From Alphaproteobacteria bacterium (GTDB lineage: Bacteria > Pseudomonadota > Alphaproteobacteria > Kiloniellales > DSM-21159): DNA of 46,766 bases. The stretch covers positions 1 through 46,766 of the forward strand of contig JAUILQ010000045.1 in assembly GCA_030433005.1 (NCBI GenBank), written 5' to 3'. The notes under the pieces were generated by a model. That model had not been told where the DNA came from, searched no databases, and was given only the letters and a program-made list of their open reading frames with translations. The translations under genes were made by a program, and so were the position numbers. Each line of letters begins with the position of its first letter. The first letter of the stretch is position 1. Positions 31,251-42,341 of this stretch are shown here, piece by piece.

Positions 31251-34200
31251 GCCTGCTCCCGCTGCTCGACGAGCTGCAGCGACTCGGCATCCGCCTGCGG
31301 GTCGAGGACGGCCGCTTGCGCTTTTCCGCGCCCAGGGGCGCGATGACCGAGGCCTTGCGCGCGCGCATCGCCAGTGAGCGCAGTGCCCTGATCGCCCTGC
31401 TCGAGCGGCCGGGCCAGGCGACCGCCGAAAGCGAAGCCCCGTCCGACGACCGAGCGCCGGCGCCGCTCAGCCATGCCCAGCAGCGGCTCTGGGTCGTCGA
31501 GCAGCTCGGCGGCCTCGGCGCAGCCTATTCGATCCCCGGAGCGGTGGAGATCGAGGGCGCGCTCGACGCGTCGGCGCTGCGCAGCGCGCTGGCGGTCGTG
31601 ATGCGCCGACAGCCGAGCCTGCGCACCGCCCTGCGTCTCGTCGACGGCGAGCCGCGCCAGGTCGTCGAAGCGGCGCCGGCCTTGCCCTTCGAGGAAGAGG
31701 ACCTGGCCGGGCACCCGGATCCGGAGGCCGCGGCGAAGGAGCGGCTGGCCGCGCTCGGCGCCGAGCCCCTCTCGCTCGAAAGCGCGCCGCTGTTCCGGGC
31801 GCGGCTGCTGCGGCTCGGGCCGGAGCGGCATGTCTTCGTCGTGGTGCTGCACCACGCGATCGCCGACGGCTGGTCGATCTCCTTGCTGCTGCGCGAGCTG
31901 GGCGAGGCCTACGGCGCGATCCTCGCCGGGCAGGCTCCGGACGACACCGCGGTGGCGCCGGACTATGCGGAGCTTGCCAAGCGCGAGCGCGGGCCCGAGG
32001 GGCAGGCGGCGATCGCCGCCCGCCTAGACTACTGGAAGACCAAGCTGGCGGGCGTGCCGGACCGGCTGGAGCTGCCGGCCGACCGCCCCCGACCGCCGGT
32101 GCAGTCGTTCCGCGGCGCCTCGGTCCGGGCGCAGGTCCCGGCCCGGACGGTCGAGCGGCTGCGGCGCCTCGCCCAGGCCGAGGGAGCCAGCCTTTTCATG
32201 GCCCTGGCGGCCGTCTTCGCGACGCTCGTCGCCCGCCACAGCGGCGAGGAGGACTTCCTGGTGGGCACGCCGCTGGCCGGGCGCGACCGGCCAGCGGCTC
32301 AGGGCCTGATCGGCCTGTTCGTCAACACGCTGCCGCTGCGCTGCGACCTTGCCGGCTCGCCCGATTTCCGGACGCTGCTCGGACGCCTGCGCCGCACGAC
32401 GCTCGAGGCCTTCGATCACGCCGAGGTGCCCTTCGAACGCTTGGTCGAGGCCCTGCAGCCGGAGCGCGACCCCCGCTATCCGCCGCTCTGCCAGGTGCTC
32501 TTCGCCCTGCAGAGCGCCCTCGACGAGCGGCTCGAGCTGCCCGGCGCACGCCTGCGGCCCTGGCGGCTGGAGACGGACAGCAGCAAGGTCGACCTCTTCG
32601 TCGCTGCCGAGACCCTCGACGACGGTGGGCTCGGGCTCGAGGCCGAATACTGCAGCGACCTCTTCGAGGCCGCGCGCGTCGAACGGCTGCTCGCGCATTT
32701 CGTCGTCCTGGCCGAAGCCGCGGCCGAGGCGCCCGACCGCCCGGTCCTCGCCCTGCCGATGCTCACGGCGGCCGAGCGCCGGGCCCAGCAGGCCCGCAAC
32801 CCGGCACCGGCCGAGCCGTCGGGCGCGCCGACGGTGCCAGCGCGATTTGCCGAGCGGGCCGCTGCCGATCCCGAGGCGGTGGCGCTGGTCTTCGGCGAGC
32901 GGCGGCAGAGCTACGGCGCGCTCGACGCCGCCTCCGCGCGCGTCGCGTCGGCGCTTCTGGACGCGGGCGTCGCGCGGGGCGAGGCGGTCGGCGTGCACCT
33001 GCCGCGCGGCCTCGCCCTGCCGGCGGCCCTGCTGGGAATCCTGCGCGCCGGCGCGGCCTACATGCCGCTCGAGACCGATCTGCCGGCGGCCCGGCGGCAG
33101 GCGCTCTACGCCGACGCCGGGGTGCGGCTCGTCGTCACCGACGGCCGGCATGCCGCCGACCTGGCGGACGAGTTGGCCGAGGGCCCGGTCGGCGAGATCC
33201 CCCGCGTCCTGGATCTCGACCCCATCCTCGACGCGAGCGACGCGGCGCCGCCCGACACGGAGCGGCTCGACCGCTGCGCCCCCGACGAGCTCGCCTACCT
33301 GCTCTACACCTCCGGCTCGACCGGCCGGCCGAAGGGCGTCTGCGTCAGCCATCGCAACGTCATCCGGCTGGTCGACGGGATCGACTGGGGTGCCCGGCCG
33401 CCGCGCACCGGGCTGCTCTATTCCTCGATCGCCTTCGACGTCAGCACGCTGGAGCTCTGGCTGCCGCTGCTCACCGGCGGGCGGCTGGTCGTCGCGCCGC
33501 CCGGGCCGGCCGAGCCCGGCGAGCTGAAGCGCCTGCTGGCCGAGGAGCGGGTCGAGCTGCTGTGGCTGACGGCCGGCCTGTTCCACCGCCTGGCCGGCAG
33601 CGTCACGGACGCGCTCGCCGGCGTGCGCTTCCTGATCGCCGGCGGCGACGTCGTCAGTCCCGTGGCCGCCCAGGCGGTGCTCGACCGCATGGCCGCGCTC
33701 GGTTTCCACGACCATCGCCTGGGCAACGGCTACGGACCGACCGAGACGACCACCTTCGCGACGCTGCACTGGATGCGGCCCGGCGAGCGACTCGGCGCCA
33801 CCGTGCCGATCGGCCGTCCGATCGGCAACACCGCCGTCCAGGTCGTCGACCGCTTCGGCGCGCCGGTGCCGGACGGCGCGCCGGGCGAGCTCTGGATCGG
33901 CGGTGCGGGCGTGGCGCGCGGCTACCTCGGCCAGCCGGGCCTGACGGCCGAGCGCTTCCCCGCCGATCCCTTCGCGGCGGCCGCTGGCGCGAGCGCGGGG
34001 CGGCTCTACCGCAGCGGCGACCGGGTGCGCTGGCGCGCCGACGAAACGCTCGAGTTCCTCGGCCGTCTCGACCAGCAGCTCAAGCTGCGCGGCTTCCGGG
34101 TCGAGCCCGGCGAGATCGAACAGGCGCTGCTGCAGCAGGACGGGATCGCCGAGGCGGCGGTCGTGCCGCACACCGCCGGCTCGGGGTCGGTCCAGCTGGT

Positions 34201-37200
34201 CGCCTACCTGGTCGCCCGGGATCCGACCGCGCCGCCCGCGCAGGACGCGCTGCGGGCGGCGATCGCCGAGCGGCTGCCGGCCTACATGCTGCCCGCGCAC
34301 TTCCTGTTCATCGAGGTCCTGCCGCTCAATCGGTCGGGCAAGCTCGACCGGCGCCGCCTGCCGGCCCCCGCGGCCGAGCCCGGACCCGTAGCGGTCTCGC
34401 GAGGGCCGAGCGGCCCTGTCGAGGCGAGGCTGGCCGGGCTCTGGGAGGAGCTGCTGAAACGCGAGGGCATCGGCGCCGAGGAGAACTTCTTCGCGCTCGG
34501 CGGCGATTCCATCCTCGCCATGCAGCTGGTCTTGCGCGCCGGCCAGGAAGGACTCGCCTTCGGGCTGCGTGACCTGCTGGAGCAGCAGACCATCGCCGGT
34601 CTCGCCAGGCGCATCGGCGAGGGCGAGGCGGCGACGGCCGTCCTGCCGCCCGAGACCGGTCCGCTGCCCCTGACGCCGATCCAGCGCTGGTTCTTCGCGC
34701 GCCACCTGGCGCGGCCGGCGCACTGGAACCAGGCCGTGCTGCTGGAGACCGCGCGGCCGCTGCCGCCCGAGCGACTGCAGGAGGGGCTCGACCGTCTGGT
34801 CGCACGGCATGAGGCGCTGCGCCAGCGCTTTCCCGGCAACGGGAGGGCGGGCAGGGCGGTCGTCGCCACCGCCGCGAGCGTACCGCTGGCCGTCCACGCG
34901 CCGGTCGACACGGCCGAGCAGGAGCGCCTCTCCGAGGCGCTGCAGGCGGGGCTCGACCTGGAAGCCGGTCCGTTGTTCGCCGCAGCGCTGTTCCGCCGGA
35001 CCTACGGCAGCGAGCAGCTGCTGCTGGTCGCCCATCACCTGGCTGTCGACGTGGTGTCCTGGGGCCTGCTGCTCGGCGAACTGGGCGCCTTCGTCGCAGG
35101 GACCGGGCGAGAGGAGCCGGCGGTCGCGGTGCCCTGGAGCGCCTATGCGAGCCGGCTGCCCGAAGCCTCCCTGCCGGAGGTTGCACCCGCCGACCCGCTG
35201 CCACTCGACGGTTCGGGAGGCGCGAACGAGGAGGTGAGCGCGGAAGTCGTCTCGCTGACGCTCGAGGCCGAGGCGACCGCCGCCTTCCTGGGCCCGGCGC
35301 ACGAGGCCCTGCGCAGCGAACCGACGCAGTTCCTGGCGGCGGCCCTGGCGGCGGCGCTGCTCGACTGGTCCGGCGGTTCGGCGCTGACCCTCGACCTCGA
35401 GCGGCACGGCCGCGACCTGCTGCCGGAGCTCGATCTCTCGGGCACCGTCGGCTGGCTGACCCGGCTCGACCCGCGCCGCATCGAGCGCCCGGCGCGAGAG
35501 ACGCCGGAAGCCTGGTTGAAGGCGGTGCGCCGGGCCCCCGGGGTCGCGGCCGGCGGCGAGCGGGCCGAGGTTTCGCTGAACTACCTGGGTCGGCTGGAGG
35601 CGCCGGGCGACGGCCTGCTGACGCCGGTCGACGGTCCGCTCGGCGCGCTCTACGGCGCCGGCGCCGAGCGGCTTCACCTGTTCGAGCTGATCGCCGGCGT
35701 CGGCGAGGGACGCCTGCGTCTCGAGCTCCGCTACAGCCCGGCGCGCCACCGACGCGCGACGGCGCAGGCGCTGCTCGAGGCGACCGGCCAGCACCTCTCC
35801 GCGCTGCTCGACTGGGCGGCCGAGCCGGCGAACGGCGGCCTGCTGCCCCGGGACGTCCCCCTGGCCGGTCTCGACGAGCGGCGCCTGGCGGCCCTGCTGG
35901 AGCGCATCGGGCCGCGCGACGGCCGGCACCCGGCGCGGACGCTCGAGACCCTGCTGCCGCTCTCGCCGCAGCAGCTCGGCATGCTGTTCGACAGCCTGAG
36001 CACGCCCGAGGGGGGCCTGCACCAGGAGCAGCTCCTGATCCGGATGGAGGGGACCCTGGACCCCGAGCGGCTGCGGGCGGCCTGGCGGCAGGCGAGCGCG
36101 CGGCACGCGATCCTGCGCACGGCCTTCTATTGGCAGGGGCTGCCGCAGCCGCTGCAGGCCGTGTTCCGGGACGCGCCGCCGGCCTGGGTGGAGCGGGACG
36201 GGGAGCCGGACGCGGATTGGCTGCGCGAGGACCGGCTGACGCCGATCGCGCTCGACCCGCCGGGCGCCTTCCGCCTGACTCTGTGGCGGGCCGGCCCCGA
36301 AGACTGGCGCCTGGTCTGGACCTTCCACCACCTGCTGCTCGACGGCTGGTCGATGGCACTGCTGCTGCGCGAGGTGATGACGCTCTATGCCGGCGAGGCG
36401 GACGCGCCGGCGCTGCCCGCGGCGCCGCCCTACGCCGACTACGTCGCCTGGCTGGCCGAGCGGGACCGCGGGCCGGCGCTCGCGTTCTGGCGCGCCACGC
36501 TGTCGGACGTGGCGGATCAGCCGCCGCTCGCCTTCGGGTCGGACGCCGTCGCGGGAGGCGATCCCTTCGGTGAGCGGCGCGTCGATCTGGAGCCGGACGA
36601 GGGCGCGCGTCTGGATGAGGCCGCCCGGCGCCTGTCCGTGACCCCGGGCGTGCTGTTCCAGGCGGCCTGGGCGCTGCTGCTCGGCGGCCTGCTGCGCCGT
36701 CCCGAGGTGGTCTTCGGCGTGACCAGCGCCGGCCGGCCGGAGGGCGTGACCGGCAGCGGCGCGATCGCCGGGCTGTTCATCGACACCCTGCCGCAGCGGG
36801 TCAGCCTGCCCGCGGCAGGCGAGACCGCGGCCTGGCTCGGGGCGCTGTTCGAGCGCCACCTCGGGATCCTGGGCCATCCCCCCGTCGGCGCTGCCGAAAT
36901 CGCCCGCGCGGCCGGTCTGCCGCCTGGCCGGCCGCTGTTCGAAAGCCTGCTGGTCTACGAGAACTACCCGAGCGAGCTCGACGCGGTGGCGCCGGCCGGG
37001 GGCGGGAGCGGCGACCTGCGCGTCGCCGAGGTCGCCGGCTGCGGCGCGCGCACCCGCTATCCCCTGACCCTGCTCGTCGTGCCCGGCGAGCGCATTCGCC
37101 TGCAGCTGATCTTCGACCGCCGCCGGGTGCCCGAAACCCTGGCCGGGCGGCTGCTCGCGCTGTTCCGCGAGCTCCTCGCCGGGCTCGCGGCGGACCGGCC

Positions 37201-38386
37201 GCTGGAGACGCTGCACGAGACGGTCGCCGGCGCCGGCCTGCCGGCACCGGCCGAACAGCCTCGTACGGGGGCGGCCACGACCGCCATCGAGGCGCCGGAG
37301 ATCCCGCTCGAAGGCGTTCTGGCGGAGATCTGGAGCGAGCTGCTCGGCGGCGCAGTGGTGCCGCCGGACGTCTCCTTCTTCGAGCTCGGCGGCCACTCGC
37401 TGCTGGCCCTGGAGATGATCGCCACGGTCGAGCGGCGTCTCGGGCTCTCCCTGGACGCGGCGACGCTGTTCGAGGCGCCGACGCTCCGCGGCCTGGCCGC
37501 GGCGCTCGCCGGCCTCGAGAGCAGCGGGAGCCGGCCGCTGATGCCTCTGCGCGAGGGCGCCGGCCGGCCGCTCGTCGTGCTGCCCGGAGCGAGCGGCAAT
37601 CCCGTCGCCTACCTGCCGCTCGCCGAGCGTCTGGCGGGCCGGCCCGTCTGGGGCCTGCAGCCGGCCGCGCTCGGACCAGCCGTGAGCCTGGAAGAGCTGG
37701 CCTGCCGTCTCGCCGACAGTCTGGCGGAGAGCCTCCGCGCGGGCCCGGTCGACCTGCTGGGCCATTCCTTCGGCGCCGCACTCGCCGTCGCCACGGCCCG
37801 GCAGCTGGAACGGCGGGGACATCCGGCCGGCGGCGTGATCCTGCTCGATCTCGCCGCGCCCGGAAACCGGGAAGCCGGGCCGGCGCCCTCGGACGGCGCG
37901 CTCCTCGCCGAGATCGCGCGGGCGGCGGGGCGCTACTTCGACCGGCCGCTCGCGATCCCCGAGACCGGCTTCGAGGGTCCGAGCGGGCGCGAGGGCTTCC
38001 TCGCCTGCCTGGCCGAGGCCGGGCTGGTCAGCGCCCAGGCCGACGCCGGGCTTGCCGACCGCCTGCTGGCGCTCTACCGCGACAGCCTGGCGATGCTCCG
38101 GGACTGGCGGCCCGAGCCGCTGGCGGCGCCGGTGACGGTGGTGCGCGCGCGAGAGAGCGAGGCGACCGGCGGGGCGGTGGATCCGACGCTCGGCTGGGCG
38201 CGCTGGACTCCGGTCGGGCACTGCGCCGAAGTGCCCGGCGACCACATCGGCATGATCCGCGAGCCGGCCGTCGCGGAGCTCGCCGCGCTGCTGCGCAGAC
38301 TGCTCGCGTCGCCGGCCGGCCCGGAGGCGCCCGGGGCAGCGCCCCGGCACCCGACCCCGCACCCAACGGAGCCGACGTGCGTGTGA
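31247..38386 (+). CDS. Terminal NRPS: TubC docking-C-A(Val-like)-PCP-E-C-PCP-TE
   Basis: The protein has 2379 residues. The ATG overlaps the previous TGA (ATGA) and follows a strong SD, AGGAGGAAGG. Residues 1-55 (LLDELQRLGIRLRVEDGRLR...) are a TubC_N docking domain. Then C4 (HHAIADG from 202); A3 (~525-1040) with pocket residues D-V-L-W-I-G-G-T-F-K, two changes from the canonical valine code DAFWIGGTFK; PCP (Ser1088, GGDSI as usual before E domains); E domain (~1130-1540; HHLAVDVVSW, VGWLT, LNYLG); C5 (HHLLLDG from 1694) with DCL-like HQEQ...EGTLDPERLRAAW; PCP (Ser2051); and a type I thioesterase (~2095-2360; GHSFG Ser2174, His in GDHIGM). The final C-PCP has no A domain. Expected action: add a hydrophobic L-residue, epimerise it, add a trans-loaded residue, and release by hydrolysis or cyclisation. 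Confidence 0.93.
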
Positions 38387-39672
38387 CGATTCTGAGCCTG
38401 GGCACGCTCGGCGACGTCGCGCCCTTCCTCGGCCTGGGGCAGGGGCTGGCGCGGCGCGGCCACGCGGTGACGCTCGCCACCTACGGGCGCTATGCCGACC
38501 AGATCGCCGCGGCCGGTCTGCGGCATCACGTTCTGCCGGGCGATCCGGCCCGTCTGCTGCGCTCGGACTCGAGCCGCCGCATCGCCCGGGCCGGGACCAA
38601 CGTGCTGTCCTACCTGCGCGGCCAGCGCCGCCAGGCCGAAGCGCTTGCAGCCAAGGCCCAACCGCTGCTCCAGGCGTCCCGGGAGTCCTGCGAGGACGCC
38701 GATCTCATCGTCTACGCCCTGACCGCGCTGATGGGCGGCTCGATCGCCGAGGCGCTCGGCCGGCCCGCCGTCCAGGCCTTCCTGACGCCGGTGACGCCGA
38801 CCCGGCGCTTCGCCGGCCTGCTGGCGCCGCGCGAGCGCTCGCGGTTGGGCGGGCTCGGCAACCGCGCCAGCCACTATCTGGCCGAGCGCGCGCTGACCGG
38901 CGGCTTCCGCGGGCTGCTCGACAGCTGGCGCCACGACGCCCTGGGCCTGGCGCCGCTGCCCGGCGGGCCGCTCGCCGAGGCGCGGCGGCGCGGCCGGCCG
39001 CTGCTCTATGGCATCTCGCCGACGGTGCTGCCGCCGCCCGACGACTGGCCGGACAGCGTGGCGGTGACCGGCTACTGGCCGCCGCCCCCCGAGCCCGGCT
39101 GGCAGCCGCCGCCCGACCTCGAGGCCTTCCTGGCGGCGGGCGAGCCCCCGGTCTGCTTCGGATTCGGCAGCATGGGCGAGGCCGAGGCCGAGCGCATGAC
39201 CGGACTGGTGCTGGAGACCATCCGGCGGCTCGGCTGCCGTGCCGTCCTGCTCTCGGGCTGGGGCGCGCTCAAGGTCGTCGAGGAAGCGGGCGGCCTGCCG
39301 TCCGGCGTGCGCCAGGCCGAGAGCCTGCCCCACGCTTGGCTGCTGCCGCGCGTCGCCGCGATGGTTCACGCCGGCGGCGCCGGCACCTCCGCCGCGGTGT
39401 TTCGCGCCGGCGTGCCGGCCGTGGTGGTGCCGTACTCCGGCGACCAGTTCTTCTGGGCCCGGCGCGCCGAGGCGCTCGGCGTCGCGCCCTCGCCGCAGCC
39501 CTGGGCCGACCTGACGGCCGAGGGGCTGGCGCGGGCCCTGGGGGCGGTGCTGACAGGCCCGGGGTATCGCGACGCCGCGCGACGGCTCGCGGACTCGCTG
39601 GCGCACGAGGACGGCGTGGCGGTGGCCGTAGCCGCCCTGGAGCGCGCCGCGGCCGGAGGCCGTCATGCCTGA
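38377..39672 (+). CDS. GT1-family (UGT/MGT-like) glycosyltransferase
   Basis: The protein has 431 residues and starts at GTG 38377, 10 bp inside the end of the NRPS gene, with GGAG at 38368-38371, so it is probably translationally coupled. The N-terminus RVTILSLGTLGDVAPFLGLG is the GT-B acceptor-domain start of sterol/macrolide-type glucosyltransferases. The C-terminal half carries the donor-site signature HAGGAGTSAAVFRAGVPAVV followed by PYSGDQFFWARRAEALG, matching the PSPG-like region of GT1 enzymes. Glycosylation of the released or carrier-bound lipopeptide, or of a lipid head group, is inferred from the overlap. The sugar donor cannot be read from sequence and no sugar-biosynthesis gene is in the window. 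Confidence 0.88.
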   Translation: MRVTILSLGTLGDVAPFLGLGQGLARRGHAVTLATYGRYADQIAAAGLRHHVLPGDPARLLRSDSSRRIARAGTNVLSYLRGQRRQAEALAAKAQPLLQASRESCEDADLIVYALTALMGGSIAEALGRPAVQAFLTPVTPTRRFAGLLAPRERSRLGGLGNRASHYLAERALTGGFRGLLDSWRHDALGLAPLPGGPLAEARRRGRPLLYGISPTVLPPPDDWPDSVAVTGYWPPPPEPGWQPPPDLEAFLAAGEPPVCFGFGSMGEAEAERMTGLVLETIRRLGCRAVLLSGWGALKVVEEAGGLPSGVRQAESLPHAWLLPRVAAMVHAGGAGTSAAVFRAGVPAVVVPYSGDQFFWARRAEALGVAPSPQPWADLTAEGLARALGAVLTGPGYRDAARRLADSLAHEDGVAVAVAALERAAAGGRHA

Positions 39673-39676
39673 GCGG

Positions 39677-39696
39677 AGCGGGGCCGCGAGGCCGCT
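39677..39696. terminator. Hairpin between convergent glycosyltransferase and tolC genes
   Basis: Between the two convergent stops, AGC-gg-GGCC pairs with GGCC-GCT around a GCGA tetraloop (GNRA class). There is no U-tract on either strand, so it is at best a weak or factor-assisted bidirectional terminator. Confidence 0.3.
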
Positions 39697-41131
39697 ACTC
39701 GACCCCCGGCGCCTCCAGGCCGAACCAGGCGTCGCGGACGCGCTGGTAGTCGAGGGCAGGGTCGTAGACCTCGACCGGCAGCCCGAGCTCGGTGGCGTTG
39801 AGCCGGCCGACGGCGGCGAGCAGCTGGAAGCCGGCGTAGACCTCCGCGCGTTCGGCGCCGACCACGTCGATCTCCGCGTTCTTCAGCTCGATCAGCTGGT
39901 CGAGCAGGTCGTCCACGGTCTTATCCGCGAGCCGGTACTCGCGCCGCACGCCCTCGAGGGCCTGGCGGGCGACGCGGACCTGCTCCTGGTAGAAGGTCAG
40001 CTGTCGGCGCGCGGCGACCAGCTGCTGCCAGGCCTGTTCGGCCGCGTCCTCGGCGTCGCGCCGCTGCTGCTCGACGGCGAGGCGGCGCTGAGAGGCGGTC
40101 TGCTTGGCCTGGCGCACCTCGGAGTAGACGATGCCCTGCTGGTAGAGCGGCACGGTCAGCGACAGGCCGACCGCCGCGGTCGTCTCCTCCGAGCCCTCGC
40201 TCAGCGTGTCCAGGTTCTTCGACAGGCTGCCGGTCAGGTCGAGCGTCGGAAACAGTGCGCCCAGCGCCTTGTCGATCTCCTCGAGCGCGGCACGCTCGCG
40301 GAAGCCGGCGGCGATCACCTCGGGATTGGCCTGGCGCGCCTGGACGATGGCGCCGTCGAGATCGGCCGGCAGGCCGCCGAGCGGACCCGGCATCGGCAGG
40401 CGGCCGGCCTCCAGGCCGGTGACCAGAAGGAAGCTCTTGCGGCTCTGGTTGAGCTCGGAGACCGCGTCCGCGGTCTGGGCGCGCACCCCGGCCAGCCGCG
40501 ACAGCGCCTGGTCGCGGTCGGTCTGCGTCGCCTCGTTGATGCGCAGCCGGCGGACGATGGCGTCGATCTCCTCCTCCAGCGCCTGCTCGGTCTCGCGCCG
40601 CAGGCGCAGCACCTGCTGGTCCTCGGCGACGCCGAGATAGGCCTGGGCCGCCTTGAGCAGCACCGACTGCTCGGTCGAGGCGAGGTCGGCGCGCTGCGCC
40701 AGCACGAGGTTCTCGGCGCTGTCGACGTCCGACGCGGTCGCCGCGTCGATCAGCGGCTGGGTCAGCGAGAGCTCGGATTCGCGCGGGTAGAGGTGGGAGG
40801 TCACGGCCTCGGGCTCGGGCGGCTCGAAGGTCTCGTCGCGCGCGTAGCCGATGCTGCCGGTGAACTCGACGGTGGGGCGCCAGCCGCCGAGCGCCTGCGG
40901 CACGCCTTCGTTGACCGCACGCAGCTCGGCGCGCGCGCCCTGCAGGCTCGGGTTGGTCTCGTAGGCGGCGCTGAGCGCGTCGACGAGGCTCTGGGCCGCC
41001 GCGCCGGCGGGCAGCGCGGACAGCAGCGTTCCGGCCAGCATCCAAGCCGGCGCGCGGCCGGACAGGCCGGGTCGGCCTTGCCGACGCCGGGGCGCCGCAG
41101 GCGCGGGGTCGGGCCGGAACAGGCTCCGCAT
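39695..41131 (-). CDS. TolC-family outer membrane efflux protein
   Basis: The protein has 478 residues. An N-terminal signal peptide is likely (basic residues, WMLAGTLLSALPAGAAAQS, cleavage near 46-47), preceded by an unusually long ~30-residue basic stretch; the true start could be further in. The mature part starts LVDALSAAYETNPSLQGARAEL, typical of type-I-secretion TolC proteins. GGWRPTVEFTGSIGY, ESELSLTQPLIDAATASDV and SLTVPLYQQGIVYSEVRQAK form the two internally repeated beta/alpha-barrel halves, and the periplasmic helices are coiled-coil-like. It forms an outer membrane exit duct with an inner-membrane pump. It converges on the biosynthetic block with 22 bp between stops, so it is under separate control, but it may serve product export. 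No inner-membrane pump or adaptor gene is in the window. Confidence 0.92.
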   Translation of the reverse strand: MRSLFRPDPAPAAPRRRQGRPGLSGRAPAWMLAGTLLSALPAGAAAQSLVDALSAAYETNPSLQGARAELRAVNEGVPQALGGWRPTVEFTGSIGYARDETFEPPEPEAVTSHLYPRESELSLTQPLIDAATASDVDSAENLVLAQRADLASTEQSVLLKAAQAYLGVAEDQQVLRLRRETEQALEEEIDAIVRRLRINEATQTDRDQALSRLAGVRAQTADAVSELNQSRKSFLLVTGLEAGRLPMPGPLGGLPADLDGAIVQARQANPEVIAAGFRERAALEEIDKALGALFPTLDLTGSLSKNLDTLSEGSEETTAAVGLSLTVPLYQQGIVYSEVRQAKQTASQRRLAVEQQRRDAEDAAEQAWQQLVAARRQLTFYQEQVRVARQALEGVRREYRLADKTVDDLLDQLIELKNAEIDVVGAERAEVYAGFQLLAAVGRLNATELGLPVEVYDPALDYQRVRDAWFGLEAPGVE

Positions 41132-41291
41132 GGTCTCGCAGGTCCCCCCAGGACACTCTCGGCCCGAAGACTAAAGGAGTGCCGGGCGTGCCGCCAGTCT
41201 CGGCGCGTCGCCGGCGCCGTCGACAGCCCATCCCCCCACGCGGCAGCATGAGGCCTGCGGGCCCGGCTGCTCCCGATCCTTCGGAGGACCC

Positions 41292-42326
41292 ATGGACATC
41301 GGCATCTTCCTGCTCATGCAGTCGCCCGAGGGCGCGGCCTCCCGCGAGGTCTACGCCCGCGCGATCGACTCCGCGCGCCTCGCCGAGCAGCTGGGCTTCA
41401 CCCACGTCTGGGTCGCCGAGCACCACTTCATCAACTACTCCTACTCGTCGCAGCCCTTCGTGCTGCTCTCGCATCTCGCCGCCGTCACCGAGCGGATCCG
41501 GCTTGGTACGGCGATCGTGCCGCTGCCGCTCCACAACCCGCTGCTGGTCGCCGAGCAGGCGGCGGCCGTAGACCTGCTGAGCGGCGGCCGGCTCGAGCTC
41601 GGCCTCGGCAAGGGCTACCAGCGCTTCCAGTACGAGCGCCTGGGTATCGAGAAGAGCGACGACCACGAGCGCTACGACGAGGCGATCGACCTGCTGCGCC
41701 GCGCCCTGGAGGGGCGTCCCTTCGAATTCGAGGGGCGTCACTTCAGCGTGCCCGAGACCCTGATCTACCCGCAGCCGCTGCAGCGGCCGGTGCCGACCTG
41801 GGCGGCCGTCAACTCGACGGTGGCGCCGGCCGTCGAGAGCGCGATCTCCCGCGGCATCAACCTCTTCTCCGGCACGCTTGAACCGATCTCGAAGCTGGTC
41901 GACATGCGCCGGCAGTACGCGGCGGCCTTCGCGGCCGCGCCTGGACCGATCCGGATCGGCACGCAGCGCCCGGTCTACGTCAGCGAGAGCGAGGACGACG
42001 CCCGGCGCGTCGCCGAGGAGGCGCGCTGGAACGCGCGCGCCGGGCTCAGCCTGCGCCACGAGATCGGCGGCGTCGTCGACGGGCGGGTGGTCACCGCGCC
42101 GCTGCCCGGCGAGCCCTCGACCGACGAGATCGTCGCCGAGCACATGGTCGTCGGCACGCCCGAGCAGTGCATCCGCCAGCTCGAGCGGATCCGCCGCGGC
42201 AGCGGCGCCGACCTGTTCAACTGCAACTTCTGCTTCGGGGCGATGACCCGCCGGCAGGTCGAGCGCTCGATGCGGCTGTTCGCCGAGGCGGTGCTGCCGA
42301 AGCTGCGCGAGCCGGTCCCGGCCTGA
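41292..42326 (+). CDS. LLM-class (luciferase-like) flavin-dependent monooxygenase
   Basis: The protein has 344 residues and starts at ATG 41292 behind a perfect GGAGGA 5 bp upstream. It is a bacterial-luciferase-like TIM barrel: MDIGIFLLMQ, ARLAEQLGFTHVWVAEHHF (the EHHF active-site segment), RIRLGTAIVPLPLHNPLLVAEQ, LSGGRLELGLGKGY and the C-terminal VVGTPEQCIRQL. These enzymes oxidise small substrates with reduced FMN and O2. It is divergent from tolC across 160 bp, so it is not in the NRPS operon. It could be a tailoring oxygenase for the cluster, but this is a very common family and a catabolic role is equally possible. Confidence 0.88.
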   Translation: MDIGIFLLMQSPEGAASREVYARAIDSARLAEQLGFTHVWVAEHHFINYSYSSQPFVLLSHLAAVTERIRLGTAIVPLPLHNPLLVAEQAAAVDLLSGGRLELGLGKGYQRFQYERLGIEKSDDHERYDEAIDLLRRALEGRPFEFEGRHFSVPETLIYPQPLQRPVPTWAAVNSTVAPAVESAISRGINLFSGTLEPISKLVDMRRQYAAAFAAAPGPIRIGTQRPVYVSESEDDARRVAEEARWNARAGLSLRHEIGGVVDGRVVTAPLPGEPSTDEIVAEHMVVGTPEQCIRQLERIRRGSGADLFNCNFCFGAMTRRQVERSMRLFAEAVLPKLREPVPA

Positions 42327-42341
42327 GGCGGGCGGCGCGTC

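Noticed and set aside
35020..35070. E-domain motif HHLAVDVVSW with Val instead of Gly in HHxxxDG, suspected inactive
   Set aside because: E domains commonly carry VDVVSW or VDGVSW at this position, and the remaining E motifs (VGWLT, LNYLG) are present. It does not indicate inactivation.
41132..41291. Divergent promoter pair between the tolC-family gene and the flavin monooxygenase
   Set aside because: Promoters must exist here, but no hexamer pair with proper spacing is convincing on either strand, so none is annotated.
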